A stretch of 64,000 nucleotides of DNA from Sinohyriopsis cumingii (GCA_028554795.2 CM068827.1:139809751-139873750); one strand, 5' to 3'; shown: positions 31,688 through 45,213, counted from the first letter of the stretch. Program-made: numbers and translations. Notes: generated from the letters alone by a model not told the origin.

Positions 31688-32227
31688 TTAATTACCAGCA
31701 CCTAGCGCTAATTTACCTTTCATCGCGGATCTTACTAACCAATTAGCCAATGATTCCTTGAAAGATTTATTAGTAATGCAATTTAGCGCGTGAATTAATT
31801 TCACATCTGCGATATGCCTATGCTGCAGATCTTTACTTTTATAAGCTACATCATGAGCATGACACGCTTTATCAATAGTGTTTATCGGATACTCACCTGG
31901 TTTTGGTTGGTCTTGGTTGTCAAGTCTGATATCAAGTCTGGTTCCAGGGCCACAGTAATTATATCCTGGGAGATGTTTTTTCTCCCCGGTATTTAGCCCA
32001 CGGAGTCCCGGGTAACTTTGTTAATTTTGCTGCAATATCACCTCCGTGTTGCTTTTTTTTTAAACCCGACTGTACAGGAATAAATTTAAATTTCTTTTTA
32101 CCGCATCGTTCACACTTACCCGTAACCGCTGATTTGTTATTTTTGTTGTAATAGTTATTAGATCACTTGTTGGGGTATGCACCCTGCATTTCACACAATA
32201 TAAGTCCACATTCGTTTTATATACCAT
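31688..32227 (-). pseudogene. Zinc-ribbon (DUF5679-like) plus parvovirus-VP1-type PLA2 gene
   Basis: On the minus strand the N terminus holds a four-cysteine ribbon (LYCVKCRVHTPTSD ... GKCERCGKKKFKF). A Gly/Lys linker follows, then a phospholipase A2 core: HLPGYNYCGPGTRLD (calcium-loop type YxGPG) and DKACHAHDVAYKSKD (catalytic His-Asp with AY), followed by IADVKLIHALNC. The gene ends at TAA 31690-31688, 6 bp from the integrase ATG. Frame changes occur within A-homopolymers (near 32053 and 31980) and once in the N-terminal part near 32150. In parvoviruses this PLA2 helps virions escape endosomes, and similar domains occur in adintovirus-like elements. Domain order here is ribbon then PLA2. 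Presumed virion-associated. The PLA2 call rests on both signature motifs in the right order. Confidence 0.7.
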
Positions 32228-32894
32228 GAATGTAATTGATTTTTCAACGACAAGAAAACAAGAACCAGTCAAGCATCATGCTGAACTACCAAATTCTGTT
32301 CGTATGATCATAATTGGACCATCTGGAAGTGGCAAAACGTAACTGTTACTTAATTTGATAATGAGATGGTTAAAATGGGATAAGTTGTATTTGATTGCCC
32401 CGTCTGTAGATGACCAACGGTGTTATGATGTCCTCAAGGATTTTAATGAAAATGCAAAATCATTAAATGAAAACGGCGATGATGTTATCGAGTTTATCAC
32501 TGATATCGATGAAGCGCCAAGTATTGATGATATTGATGGAGTTATTAACAATTTATTCGTGTACGATAATGTAATGCTGGACAAACAGTCCAATCCAGCT
32601 AGAATATTTTCTCGAGGTAGACACAAAAACACTGATGTGATTTATGTAACCCAGCGATATACACAAATTCCTAAAGTGGTCAGGGATAATTGTAATATTC
32701 TTGCTGTGTTTAATGGAGTCGATACTCATACGTTGCGAAATATTCATCAAACTTGGTGTGGCGGTGACATGGACATAATTAAGTTTAGAAATTTATTTAG
32801 TCGGGCTCAGTTATCCCCGCATGGATTTACAAAAATAAATTTACATGATCCCAGAACAAGATACCGAGTCCGTCTTGATACAATTTTTGGATAA
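32226..32894 (+). pseudogene. A32-like (FtsK/HerA) genome-packaging ATPase, nonsense after Walker A
   Basis: ATG 32226 opens a 222-codon frame to TAA 32892-32894, with one premature TAA at 32340-32342 directly after the Walker A motif IIIGPSGSGKT. Walker B-like residues lie in NLFVYDNVML. Next comes ARIFSRGRHKNTDVIYVTQR, matching the sensor region of A32-type ATPases, then IPKVVRDNCNILAVFN. Length is normal for the family. It would pump element DNA into the capsid. The start codon overlaps that of the divergent PLA2 gene, and the stop lies 2 bp from the right TIR. Confidence 0.85.
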
Positions 32895-32896
32895 TA

Positions 32897-33123
32897 ACAG
32901 CAGAGAGGGCGCTGCCTCAAACTTGACACCGACGTGATCGCGTATTTCCTGAGAAAAACTCATCAGCGATAGGCTGGGTAAGTCAATTAGAATTTTGACT
33001 GGGTTGTCTCATACTGGATACTGAGACAATCGCGATTTTTTTGGTTTTTGCGATTTTCGAGGAAGGTTTATTTGGCGAAACGGAGAGTGAGCCAATTAGA
33101 GGTTGTTCGCCCTCTCTGCTGCT
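32897..33123. repeat. Polinton right terminal inverted repeat
   Basis: It is the complement of 23985-24226 with scattered mismatches and lacks the 15-bp extra segment. The inner end carries CAGCAGAGAGGGCG and the outer end CGCCCTCTCTGCTGCT. The conserved hairpin is at 33004-33029. Confidence 0.9.
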
Positions 33124-33264
33124 TTAACAATAATTTTTGTTTCGAGTCACTGAATAATATAGATGCATGAGTTTACAAAAATACAAAATAACACACAAGC
33201 ATTGAAAATTTGTGTGAAGTCTGGGGTGGTGATAGCATGCGAATACTGAGTTTAATAAAGGGTT
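33124..33264. repeat. Copy B of segmental duplication, right part
   Basis: Sequence from TTAACAATAATTTTTG onward matches copy A from about 4697 to 4826 (shared GTGAAGTCTGG, GATAGCATGCGAATAC / AATAGCATGCGAATAC). It gives the right flank of the Polinton insertion. Confidence 0.88.
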
Positions 33265-33308
33265 GTCATCGATACAGCGCACATACTATACGAATATTTT
33301 ATTTATAT

Positions 33309-34742
<1,434 letters not shown>

Positions 34743-34828
<86 letters not shown>
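34743..34828. repeat. (TA)n microsatellite
   Basis: A pure TA run, directly followed by dispersed repeat R1 copy 2. Confidence 0.97.
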
Positions 34829-34830
<2 letters not shown>

Positions 34831-34839
34831 AGAGAAAAC

Positions 34840-35040
34840 CGACAAGTTTTGTAAATTTCAATAAATAATTTATTTCTCTATAATTCAAAGTAAAAATTGA
34901 AAAAGAACGTTCAGTAATGCGAATCAAACCCGAAATAGTCCAATACGTTTTATCACATGTCCTTATGAACAAAATACTAATTAAATTCCAGCGTTGTTCG
35001 AAGTAAGGTCCAGCGCTGAAGCGGCAAATGTGCCTGCGGT
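34840..35040. repeat. Dispersed repeat family R1, copy 2 (partial)
   Basis: It shares AAAAAGAACGTTCAGTAATGCGAATC-type order with copies 1 and 3 (matching landmark AAAGAAC...AGTA.TG.GAAT.AAA) but diverges after about 35000. Confidence 0.5.
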
Positions 35041-35832
35041 CTTAAATGTAATAGCTTCTTAAAAACTACTGGCGCTTCGTTGTTAGTTTATATTTTATAT
35101 TATCTTCATTAATTTCATAATTATTAGTTAGTTAATTACATTTGTAGTACGAGTATTCTAGCATCATAGTTTCCTTCTTTACAGATGCACCACATCGTCG
35201 ATTTCATTCATAAGGTTCAAGGTGGAGTAGAATCAAATCAAGAAGGCATCACGTGATTCGAAAAAGACGTGTTCTCAGGAATGGGTTGTTCTAAAAATTA
35301 GTCTGACCTTGTTCTAGATTGGCTAGATTTGAGCGGCAGATTTGTTTACTGAATTTAAGTATTTTGAAATAATAGTGATTCGTAGCAAAGCATTGTATTA
35401 CACAGTACTGCTACTGCATATTATATTCCTATACAAAAATAGTTTTTACGCAGAATGTATTATTATTGGCATTAACACTGGACTTGGAAAAGATACATTG
35501 ACTAGTCTGATTTATTGTTCTTAATTTAATATAATTCATTCGAGCTACAGTGCTGTGAATTTCTTCAAAGACTTTCGGATACTAATATCTCTACCGATCC
35601 GTGTGAAACATTCTACGACATAATGATTCTGTTGCAGTGTTGGTAAATAATGATATCACAGTTTTCATTGGGAATACCTTTGGCAAGTATTCGGATTAAT
35701 TGGATCTATTTCAATTGATATAACGTTCAGGATCTTTCACTTTGTATTTAGGGAAATAAACTTATATTTTAAATTATACAAACTTGTTGGTTATCGCACT
35801 TTCTTGTTACGGAGTATATGGCCCAGGATCGT

Positions 35833-35835
<3 letters not shown>
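35041..35835. other. Non-genic stretch
   Basis: Only chance ORFs up to 60 codons. Nothing is recognised. Confidence 0.45.

Positions 35836-35914
<79 letters not shown>
35836..35914. repeat. (TA)n microsatellite
   Basis: A pure TA run. Confidence 0.97.
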
Positions 35915-35918
<4 letters not shown>

Positions 35919-36914
35919 GGACGTGCAAACAAAGTCTTCATTCATATCTTAAGAGCCATCTGTGGAATAATATTACTTGCGTTCAGATATAATTTGCGAG
36001 GATTTATTTATTTAAATTATTTATTGGTATTAATAAGTGATTATTTATTTTGTGGACAAAAACACTTTAGATTAATAAGGAGTCATAGAAAAATATTCTG
36101 GATTATATCATTATGGTACCTAAAGACATTGAATACCACTGGAATTCACTCAGAACGTTCTATACTTCTGTAGTCAACCAAAATTGGACAATCTTATTCT
36201 CTCGATCGATCGAATCACTACCATTACAGTAACACGTGGAAAAAGATTATGACAGCTGTAGTTGATGCTTAAAGGTCCACCATATTTTCAAAACCCCAAC
36301 AGTTCTTTGTAGGGCCCGCAGACATCTTTAAAAAAAAGAGATATTGGTCACCATCGTCAAATCAAATGAGAACCATTAAATTCCATTTTAGAATGGTATC
36401 GTATTCGTCCTTAAAAGAATTAAGAAAAAAAATAACTTACGTTTTGTTTGTTATATTCTCTTGGATAAAAATCATAATGGATTTTAAAACACATCGCACA
36501 TGTTCTTCATTTATCTTCCTTGCTCTCTTGTTCTTTTAAATTTCATTACTGGAATGGTTTCTTCTTCAGAGTCCTCGTTCTTTTCTTTTTTCTTGTCATT
36601 TTTCTTTACATTCATAACAGGTAACTTTTCATTGTTTGTTTTTCATCCTTTACCTGAAGTTTTCTCTTTGTCATTATGGACCTTCTGGAGCCGATGGTCC
36701 TTTCTCTTTACATACACACCAAGTATCTCGACTTTTATTTCTAGAATAGTTTGTAGTTTTGATGAATGGCTGGTTGTAAATCACGGACCAGACGCGTGCT
36801 CTGTTGTGACTTCTATCTTCACAGATTGACACTGTATGTGTGTATTCTCTTTTGAGGTATCATCTACATACATAAATAGATTGTACCATAGTGTTATAAA
36901 TCTATGGTCTTAGA
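35915..36914. other. Non-genic stretch with charged minus-strand frame
   Basis: On the minus strand about 36500-36770 reads as Lys/Glu-rich residues (for example NVKKNDKKKEKNEDSEEETI). The plus-strand Phe/Ser-rich ORF 36500-36829 is its complement. No family is recognised; compare 18190-18600. Confidence 0.25.
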
Positions 36915-37240
36915 CTAAGTTACAAAAAGAAGCACAAACAACAGGCTTAGTAAAACTTAAGAAACAATTTAATTTCCTAAGTTATGAAATGAAAATGTAC
37001 GAGGAACTTAAGTATTGTGAATCAAATCTAAAATAATCCTGTAAGTTCTATCATAAGTCTAAAAGAGGAGAGTGTTCCAAATAAACTCCTGGTCTTGAAC
37101 GTTCATTTGTACCAATACCTTTCAATGTGATTCAGTGTCAACAGTATTGATGTATCACAATGGCATTGTCCAGAACGTTCTTGAATGAATTAACAATTAT
37201 CCCACTATATTATTTAGTCCAAATAGTCATATGAGCCCTT
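36915..37240. repeat. Dispersed repeat family R1, copy 3
   Basis: It aligns over its whole length with 11450-11770, and a (TA)n tract follows about 100 bp later. Confidence 0.6.
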
Positions 37241-37337
37241 CCTAATTCCAATATACAATTTAAATAAATAATTCTCCTCATTAAATCAAGAGAGAACATT
37301 AAATGCTTCTGAAGACTAAACATAAAAGAAGAACAGA

Positions 37338-37338
<1 letters not shown>

Positions 37339-37421
<83 letters not shown>
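37339..37421. repeat. (TA)n microsatellite
   Basis: A pure TA run. Confidence 0.97.
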
Positions 37422-37423
<2 letters not shown>

Positions 37424-37708
37424 AGAAGTCAAGCAACGAAGACGTTCTGTGTCATTCGAAATGTGTGCTACTACTACTGACTATTTTTAACATCAAATTT
37501 CCATTGTTGCCACACAGATTCATCATGCTGCCACAAAACAAAAAGAATTATAACCACAAGAGAAATGTTAAAATTAACATTACGTTGTTACTTGTTGCTA
37601 TATAGTCCCATCCGAGAACTGTTAATTGCGACAAAGGGAAAGTTAACATCAAACATTAATAGTACGGGTTTCCATTGTCGCCATACAGTCCCTTTATGTC
37701 CAACTTAT

Positions 37709-38172
37709 GGATTAATGTTTAAGTCAGCATGTCGTCACAGAGCCATTTTAAGTGTCACAATGTTAATCCTATGAACTAATGTTTAAGTCAGCATGTCGTC
37801 ACAGAGCCATTTTAAGTGTCACAATGTTAATCCTATGGAGTAATATTTAAGTCAGCATGTTGTCACATAGCCATTTTAAGTGTCACAATGTTAATCCTAT
37901 GGACTAATGTTTAAATCAGCATGTTGTCACAGAGCCATTTTAAGTGTCACAATGTTAATCCTATGGACTAATGTTTAAGTCAGCATGTTGTCACAGAGCC
38001 ATTTTAAGTGTCAGAATGTTAATCCTGTGGATTAATGTTTAAGTCAGTATGTTGTCACATAGCCATTTTAAGTGTCACAATGTTAATCCTATGGACTAAT
38101 GTTTAAATCAGCATGTTGTCACAGAGCCATTTTAAGTGTCACAATGTTAATCCTATGGATTAATGTTAACTC
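37709..38172. repeat. 64-bp minisatellite, about 7 copies
   Basis: The unit contains TAATGTTTAAGTCAGCATGT, then GTCACAGAGCC, then TTAAGTGTCACAATG. Copies differ by a few substitutions (GTCGTC versus GTTGTC; AGAGCC versus ATAGCC). The substitutions suggest alternating unit types at the 3' half. Confidence 0.93.
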
Positions 38173-41100
38173 CCACTGTTTTCATAGTCATTTTTTCGTT
38201 AACATACCACATACAACCAATTTCATCTGAGGTGTATTATTAAGAATATTATGTACACTAGTGATGGGATATTTATTTGATATTTAAATGTAATGCCCAT
38301 AAAATAATTTATCATATGAAGTTATTTTTTTCGTGATATGCACGTACACAATTTTGTCCTCTTTATTTTACAACTTAGTACCAAGTCCAGAGGTGGAGCC
38401 CAAGTAAGGGACTACCAACGTATTACGTCAATTATCTTGTATCTGGAAGAGAATCCAAACTGTCAAGTTCATCTGTGGAAATTATACAAACTACATTAAT
38501 CTCTTGACATAAATACAGCTAATAATTGGTTCTAGTTGCCAACAAGGGATGTCTTGCTGATGGAAATGCAAATCAAATTACAAGTACAGTTTTTGAATTT
38601 ACAAGCTGGATTACCACCCACACATTTAGGATAAAACAAACACTGTTTTGCAATTAAAGAATATTCAGTGAATTCAGTTAAGAAACAATAATCTGCATAT
38701 ATTGTAGTTCGAAATGTTTTCTTCAAAGGAATGATTTTGCATAAGACGATCTTCAAAGCAGCAATTTGGCCTGAGGAATATTTTCGGTCAGAATCAAATT
38801 TTTCTTTTATTGAAGGGTTTCGAGGAATCGTGCTCATTTAAGATCAAATGACATGTAGATAATTAGCTTTCTTTAACATTTTAAATTTGTAACCTGTTAC
38901 TATTTCAACATGTCATATGAATTTTGAAACGTTATAATTTTGTTTATATCGATTTAGTAGTTGATATCTAAATACCTAAGTGATTACTAACATTTTGATT
39001 AATTTTAAGTACCTCGGGAGAATTCGACACAGATTTTACGTATAACTGGGAAAATAAGGAACACATGATTAATAACATAGTAGAATAAGGGCCCCTAGAA
39101 AGGAAGTAAACGACAATAGTGCATTGCATCAAGAAAAAATCAAAGCGTGGTTAATTATTTAATTTCTCTGATCAACAAAATTTTGCATTATAACTCTTTC
39201 CGTTGACGCTGCGAAAACAATTGATAAGGTATTGATGTAATATTTTTGATTTACATATATACATCTACTAAGAGTCCATAAGCAGTAAGTAATATGCACT
39301 ATTTGTCAATATGACGTAAGAAGTAAATATTATTTGGTTAGGGTAAGTTTCTAGGTAAAAAATGAAATATTTGTTGACATTCCTTTTCTATCTTTTATGG
39401 ACTTTGTTACTTGGAAATATAAAATTTTATAACCTCTTAAATGCATCTTGCATTTTAAGATGTTTTTCCTCCATATTTAAACATTTATTGCGAGTTTTTA
39501 CTCCACTGAATAATTTTCAGCGGCGAAGTCTAAGAAGTAAAATATTCGATTCTCAACCCCTGAATCGGCTATATTAGGCAGGTCATATAAAATTTACCAC
39601 TTGTGTCATAGTTCGTACCGACAAAGAAGGATACGTATTTAAAAGATCTTTCGTTATATAATAAAATTCGTTGTTCCCTGGTTGTGTTAAAATAAAACGT
39701 TTTTTTCTTTTGCTGACTTCTGATAAAAGCATAATCAACAGTTATCATAAAAGAACAAAAATAAAATAATCAAGTCTGAGATCCTTGAAATCTATGTCAT
39801 AAAAGTTTTGTGAAAATTGATTTTGAAGTCACAAGCAAGTAAAAGATAATATGACTTATAATATGCACCCCTCTTAAAACTATTGTTTTATTTTATAAAT
39901 ACGTCCCTCTAAATGTATCAGTGTGAACGCAAACATCAACTGGTCAGAGACACGTATATCATTCAAAGTAAGAAGCACAAATCTACGTTAGCTTTCTTTA
40001 TTTAAAATAAAGCTGATACTAGTAGCCATTTCTGTAACTACGTCAAATGTTTTTGTCCAAAAAACAATAGGCTGGTTTTCCTATACTGAAAACTAAAATT
40101 TGCCACACTTTAAAAGATTACATATACGGAAGGACCTAACCTAATTACATGTAGCGGGTAAATATTAAGAACCGCCTGCAGCAGCATCTGTATGCAGAGG
40201 AAGTATTTTGATATTCGTACCTCAGAACTGTTGATAATTGACCAAGAAATGGATAAAGGATAAAGTATGCAACTCAACTTGTTTCATTTACAATGCAAAT
40301 GTACACGTACAATGCTTATAATGCATCATTAGAAGTTTGGAGCACAAACATTTCCTTTGCGACAGTTAGGGTGGAGTAGAGCAAACCGATTTAAATTATC
40401 CGACAGTCACATATGAAACTATATGATTTTCCAATTTGTTATTTGTTTATATTCGATGTGTCTGTTCCGGATCAAGGTAGGTTCCGAATCAACTGGTGGT
40501 AAAATTGTCCAAAATATAAACTAATTAACAACTGGAAATCAACTTGCATTTTTGAATTACCCAAATCCATTATTCGTAAATAAAAGTCCGCTTAACCTTC
40601 AGTAACCATTACTTCCTTTGGTGCATTTCAAAACAGGAAGACCATACTATGATTTCTTCCGTATTGTATCTATTTCTTTCTTATCAAAGTCAGAGACATA
40701 CGCATGCTTAGTGCCAAGGTTTTGTTTGAATTTCAAGGTTTTACGTCTGATTTTTCTCCGAACTATCTCTAGTAATTGAAACTCGTGCTTACTGGGGGAA
40801 AACCGGCGCAAAAAAACTATAAAACCCTTGATTCTGCGCTGTGTTTTGTTTTATAAAAAATACTTTCTTTAATTGCCCACAAAGTAAGATTCTTGAGTCC
40901 ACGGTGATAACTGACATTTGGAGAGTTTTGCTCGACCATTTAACAAAATTTTTTTTTAATGATGATAGCACAAGTTGTTTGGTACTTTCTAAAAGGAAAC
41001 ATTTAACCATAATTTCGATCTAAAACTATAAAGTTTAAGGCAAAAAATCATGTAAGCGTGTCACTATTGATATAATTTCTTACTAGCGCTATATAATTTG

Positions 41101-41979
41101 AAATCTCTTCTATACCTTCCTAGCGCAAACCAAATTAATTTCAATCATGGCCAGATTTTACACTCAAATGTTTTATACTTATTTCAGGTATCGCACAGTT
41201 GGTTTAAAACTTCTGGAAATACAACAATTGTACTACAACAGAGTTTTATTCAAATAATGCAACATGTTGTATCTACCTTAGACACCTCTACGTTATTGCT
41301 CAGATAGTGAGAAAGAAGAATACAGTCAGGCATTCTAAGACACGTCCAAATACAAATCATATGGCGAATAACAGTCCTTTCAAGTGCACTGGATCAAACA
41401 AGGGATCACGTGTGTCAGGGATTGATTAAGATAAATGCAATAAACTGACAACGAACTGCGAAAAACTATTATCTAACTAGCCTGAGCACTTTCGACTCTT
41501 AATGAGTCTTTTTCAAAGGCAAATACAAAACATAGACAAGACAAACAAATAAAACAGAAAAACGGTAATGTTTGCAAAACTTTACATGGCTGTTTCTACC
41601 TTTAAACCTTTACATTTATTATGTTTCAACAAGTTTATTTCAACTTGTTGCGGATACTGGAAAATATTTTTATTGACCTAGAAATCGCTGAGCCATAACG
41701 ACATCTGTTATTTTGAGTAAATTTATGTAGGCGCAAATTATATCCCGGATATTTCATTTTTATATTATTATTTATAGGCTATTAAGCAAATTTAGAGAAT
41801 TATTTAAAATAAAATGTATCGGCTGCAACATATAATTGTACTTGTGTATCGCTGTCTTTTTCTAGTTTTCTTGGTTCTAACCGTTTGGTTTCAGTCTTCT
41901 AAGGCGGCGTATCTATTCCTTTTCTTTCCTGGTTTCGGAACTCCAGTTGGGGTTGTGAGCAATGGCAATAAGTGTTATA
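38173..41979. other. Non-genic stretch
   Basis: There is one minus-strand ORF of 101 codons (38532-38837) with a Cys-rich end (CLFYPKCVGGNPACKFKNCT). It lacks recognisable splice or family context, so I leave it uncalled. Other ORFs are short. Mostly AT-rich sequence without visible structure. Confidence 0.4.
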
Positions 41980-42796
41980 TCACTGAATGTGTGGCCAGGG
42001 GAGGAGAAGTGTTCTGCGACCGGACTTCTGTGCATCTTCTTTGTCATCCAATCAGATCTATGTAGGCTGATCCTTTTGTGTGACTTTTCAGCTTCTCCGA
42101 CATACTGAAGGCTACATATCTTACATGTGAGGAGATAAATGACATTCTCTGTTTTGCATGTTTTGTTTGGACCATGTATGTTTAGTTTTTTTTCTAGTCA
42201 CTGTGCTAGAAAATGTCCTAGTCTTTATCATATGTTGACAGGTTTTGCACCTTTTATCGCCACAGGGGCCAGATTGACTAGGGTGGTCTTGATTAGTGAT
42301 TGGTGTTAGCTTTACCCTGACTAGGATGTCTTTGAGGTTTTTTGGTCTCCGGTAGGCTACTACAGGTTTGTTAGGGAGGATTAACTTTAGTGAGTCCGAC
42401 GATTCCACGATGGGCCAGTGTTTCCCGATGATTTTGCCTACTTTGGGGTTGTCTAAATTTAAGTCATGATAAATGGTATCCTATCAGCCTTTTTCCTTCT
42501 TTCCATATTTTAGTAGGTCATCGTGGTTTGTTTGTTGACCCCTTTGGGTTGCCTCCGTAATCAAGTCTTTGTCGTAGCCTCGGTAAACTAAATGTTTAGA
42601 TAGCTCTTCAGACCTTTTTAGGAATGCGAATTCTGCATGTCCCCAGTGCCTGGCTACATGGGATGTTTCTAATGCAGTGTTTAGGATGACAGCTTCTTGG
42701 GAGGAGATACTGGTGCTTGTCGGTTGGTTTCGAGTAGATGTCTGTTTGGAGTTTGTTTTCTAGCAGTCGGTTGTTGTGGACAAGGTCATATGGCAT
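41980..42796 (-). pseudogene. Penelope-like element: RT C terminus and GIY-YIG endonuclease
   Basis: On the minus strand, from right to left: LQTDIYSKPTDKHQYLLPRS and CHPKHCIRNIPCSQALG (the tail of a Penelope-type reverse transcriptase). Then come PVVAYRRPKNLKDILVR with a Cys cluster (CGDKRCKTCQH), and a GIY-YIG-type segment NVIYLLTCKICSLQYVGE followed by PVAEHFSSPGH near 41990. The frame is broken near 42410-42600 and near 42140. 5' truncated; no terminal repeats seen. Confidence 0.72.
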
Positions 42797-44482
42797 TTAA
42801 CTATTTCATATTGACAATGGTAACCTTTGTCTTCTTGTAAGCATGTAAACATGTTACTAAACTTTGAAAAGACGACAAGTACATATCATTCAATATCCCG
42901 CACCTGTACATATCATATATTGAAAAGGAATATATAAATTTGCAAAATAAATATTATTATTTTATCCTAATCTCTTGTGAGAACAGTTCACCTGTATTTT
43001 TCGTTTTATGGGTTATAGTTCTCGAGCCGAAACCGAAGGGACTATTCTCCAGCAGACAACACTTCAGTAGTGCAGTTCCCAAAGAAGTGAATATTAGATT
43101 TAATAGATTATATAATGTCACGTGACGTCATAAAATAGTACCCGCTAGAAATAATATAATTCTCGTCAATTATAGCATCCAATAGTCAAGATAAAATCTG
43201 TCTTGTCTTATAATTGATCCTGATAGTCAGCAAATTGAAACTTTGGAATTTATTTGTCATGAAATAAACCGTAGTAATTTATCCCAAGTTGACGAAAATA
43301 TTGAAGAGTGCTTCTGCAATTTGTGGCTGTGTTGGCAAAGTTTCGATTAATTACGTCTCAATGATTAGAGGACAAATATAAAAATATATGTCAGTCATGT
43401 AATTGACCTGACCCCTGCAAGATTTGCTCATTTTTTAATAACCGCAGAGGCGATATGGACGGTGCACTGTAGTAAATGATTTTATCTGCTTTTTCGTTTA
43501 TTGATGGAATAAAAATGTCAAAGCTTGAAAATTTCAATAACTAACATTGCCAATTCAAAATTTGGAATCATGGTCAAGTCTCGAAATTTCCCTTTAGGAT
43601 ACCAATTTTCCTGAATGTTTTTATCAGCATTAAAACAAATATTTTCTTCCATGATGAATTGTACCCAACCTCCATTTCAAATGTATTCATCTGTCGCAGT
43701 TACTATCTAGCTGAGTATAATTTAATCCCTTCAATCATTACAAATTTCAAACCAAACTTTTTTCCAACCACACATACCTTTTAAATTTGAAAAGATGAGG
43801 TCGTCAATGATGAATGCAATGGTAACGAAAAAAAATCAAAATCACAGACACATACTTTTACCTGCGCTAGCATCTGTATAACAACATGAACCTTACAATA
43901 TACATTTTGCTACTCCGTCTACTGAAAATAGCCTTTCTTTCCTATTACACTCACCATTGACGACCTTATTTTCCTCAATAAAAGTTTGCCTAGGCTGAAA
44001 AAGGTTTGGATTGAAATTTGTCGGGTCTAATGAATTAAATAATCGTCAGCTATTGTATAACTGTGCCAGGTATATACTTACGAAGAGCGGAGGACGGATA
44101 CGATTCACAGTGGACAGGTGTCAAAGTACAGAATAGTCCTTGAATAATTTATTCCAGTTAGATAAGGTCCGTGGATTTATTCGTAGATTTTATTCCATAC
44201 AAGCTAGTATGCCACTCTCACTAATTCGTATTTTTGTCTGCATTAAAACACACGTTTTGGAAACATTCGTCAAAATGAACAGTATTATCGACAAACAATA
44301 AAATGTTTCCCAACACCGACTCACTTTCATCAATGCTTTCCTGATACAACAAACACAAATTCTTTATAGTAACAAATCACTAGCTTTCTTGTTATACATA
44401 TATTAAAGTTCAGCCATAAATATGCGCCAATATGACAGCAAAACATATGGTCTAAAATCTGTAAAAATGTTCTTTTCAACGA
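42797..44482. other. Non-genic stretch
   Basis: No gene or structured repeat is recognised. Confidence 0.45.
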
Positions 44483-45046
44483 AATGTCCCAGTGATATCG
44501 ACCTTGGTATTGTGCTGGACGATTCCAACAGTATACCACACGTGGAATGGCGATATGTTCTAACTTTTGCAGTAGATTCGGTCGAAAAACCTGATATATA
44601 TTCTAGAAAATTAAGAGTCTGAATCATAAAATTCACTGATGAAGCACACTTAGAATTCTACTTGAATAAGCTATCTCTAAAATTGAGGGAAAAAGAGGAC
44701 CAATCGGCTCAGACAAAGCATTGAGGTTACTTAGAAAGTAATTCTTCAACAGTTTGAAGGGAGACAGAAAAAGCCAGAAATATCGGGCTCATCGTCACAG
44801 ATGGAAAGTATGATCTTCCACAGGACACTATTTAGGAGGCAGAGAAGGCTAAAGATGAGGTTATCCACCTGATAGCTGTTGGCATTTGGCTTTAGTGATT
44901 TGGATGAACTCAATGTAATTGCTTCGCGCCCTCACAAGGATAACATATGTAATGTCTATACTTCTACGTCTCTCAAGGAGATAGCAAATAAACCGGAAAG
45001 TTCTATGAAGAAATGTCCAGGTTCCACTCTCTTCCATCCCCGACCA

Positions 45047-45050
<4 letters not shown>
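44483..45050 (+). pseudogene. VWA domain, decayed copy 1
   Basis: The translation gives DIDLGIVLDDSNSIPHVEWR, with the metal-ion (MIDAS) motif D-D-S-N-S, then a stop at 44620-44622. Further VWA-like pieces are ITDG-like NIGLIVTDGKYDLPQD near 44790 and LIAVGIW near 44870. A C-terminal stretch LNVIASRPHKDNICNVYTS runs up to a (CT)n tract at 45049. Several stops and frame changes separate them. VWA domains bind ligands or collagens outside the cell. The next block repeats the same domain. Confidence 0.6.

Positions 45051-45098
<48 letters not shown>
45049..45098. repeat. (CT)n microsatellite
   Basis: A pure TC run abutting VWA copy 1. Confidence 0.97.
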
Positions 45099-45106
<8 letters not shown>

Positions 45107-45213
45107 ATACGCAAACAAATATTAACTGCAGCACATCAGATGCACAATCAGGCGGACCAATTCTAACTAATTAGCTCTTCAAGTCTGCTTCCAAATACGA
45201 TGTCAATATAGAA

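Larger units (their letters stand above)
23985..33123. mobile_element. Polinton/Maverick (adintovirus-like) element, decayed
   Basis: A 9.1-kb element is bounded by 227-242-bp terminal inverted repeats that start AGCAGCAGAGAGGGCG. It is flanked by CTAAC (23980-23984) and TTAAC (33124-33128), a slightly mismatched target duplication; the uninterrupted site TTAACA exists in duplication copy A at about 4697. Polintons make about 6-bp duplications and have long TIRs starting AG. The gene set (major capsid, A32-like ATPase, retroviral-type integrase, PolB) identifies the class. All genes carry stops or frameshifts, so the copy is inactive. No Ulp1-type protease is visible, and the PolB N-terminal region is missing. 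Confidence 0.9.

Noticed and set aside
41814..42065. Plus-strand 83-codon ORF with a hydrophobic start
   Set aside because: It overlaps the minus-strand GIY-YIG segment, which has recognisable motifs.
44861..45118. Arg/Glu-repeat ORF on the minus strand
   Set aside because: It is the translation of the (CT)n tract at 45049-45098.
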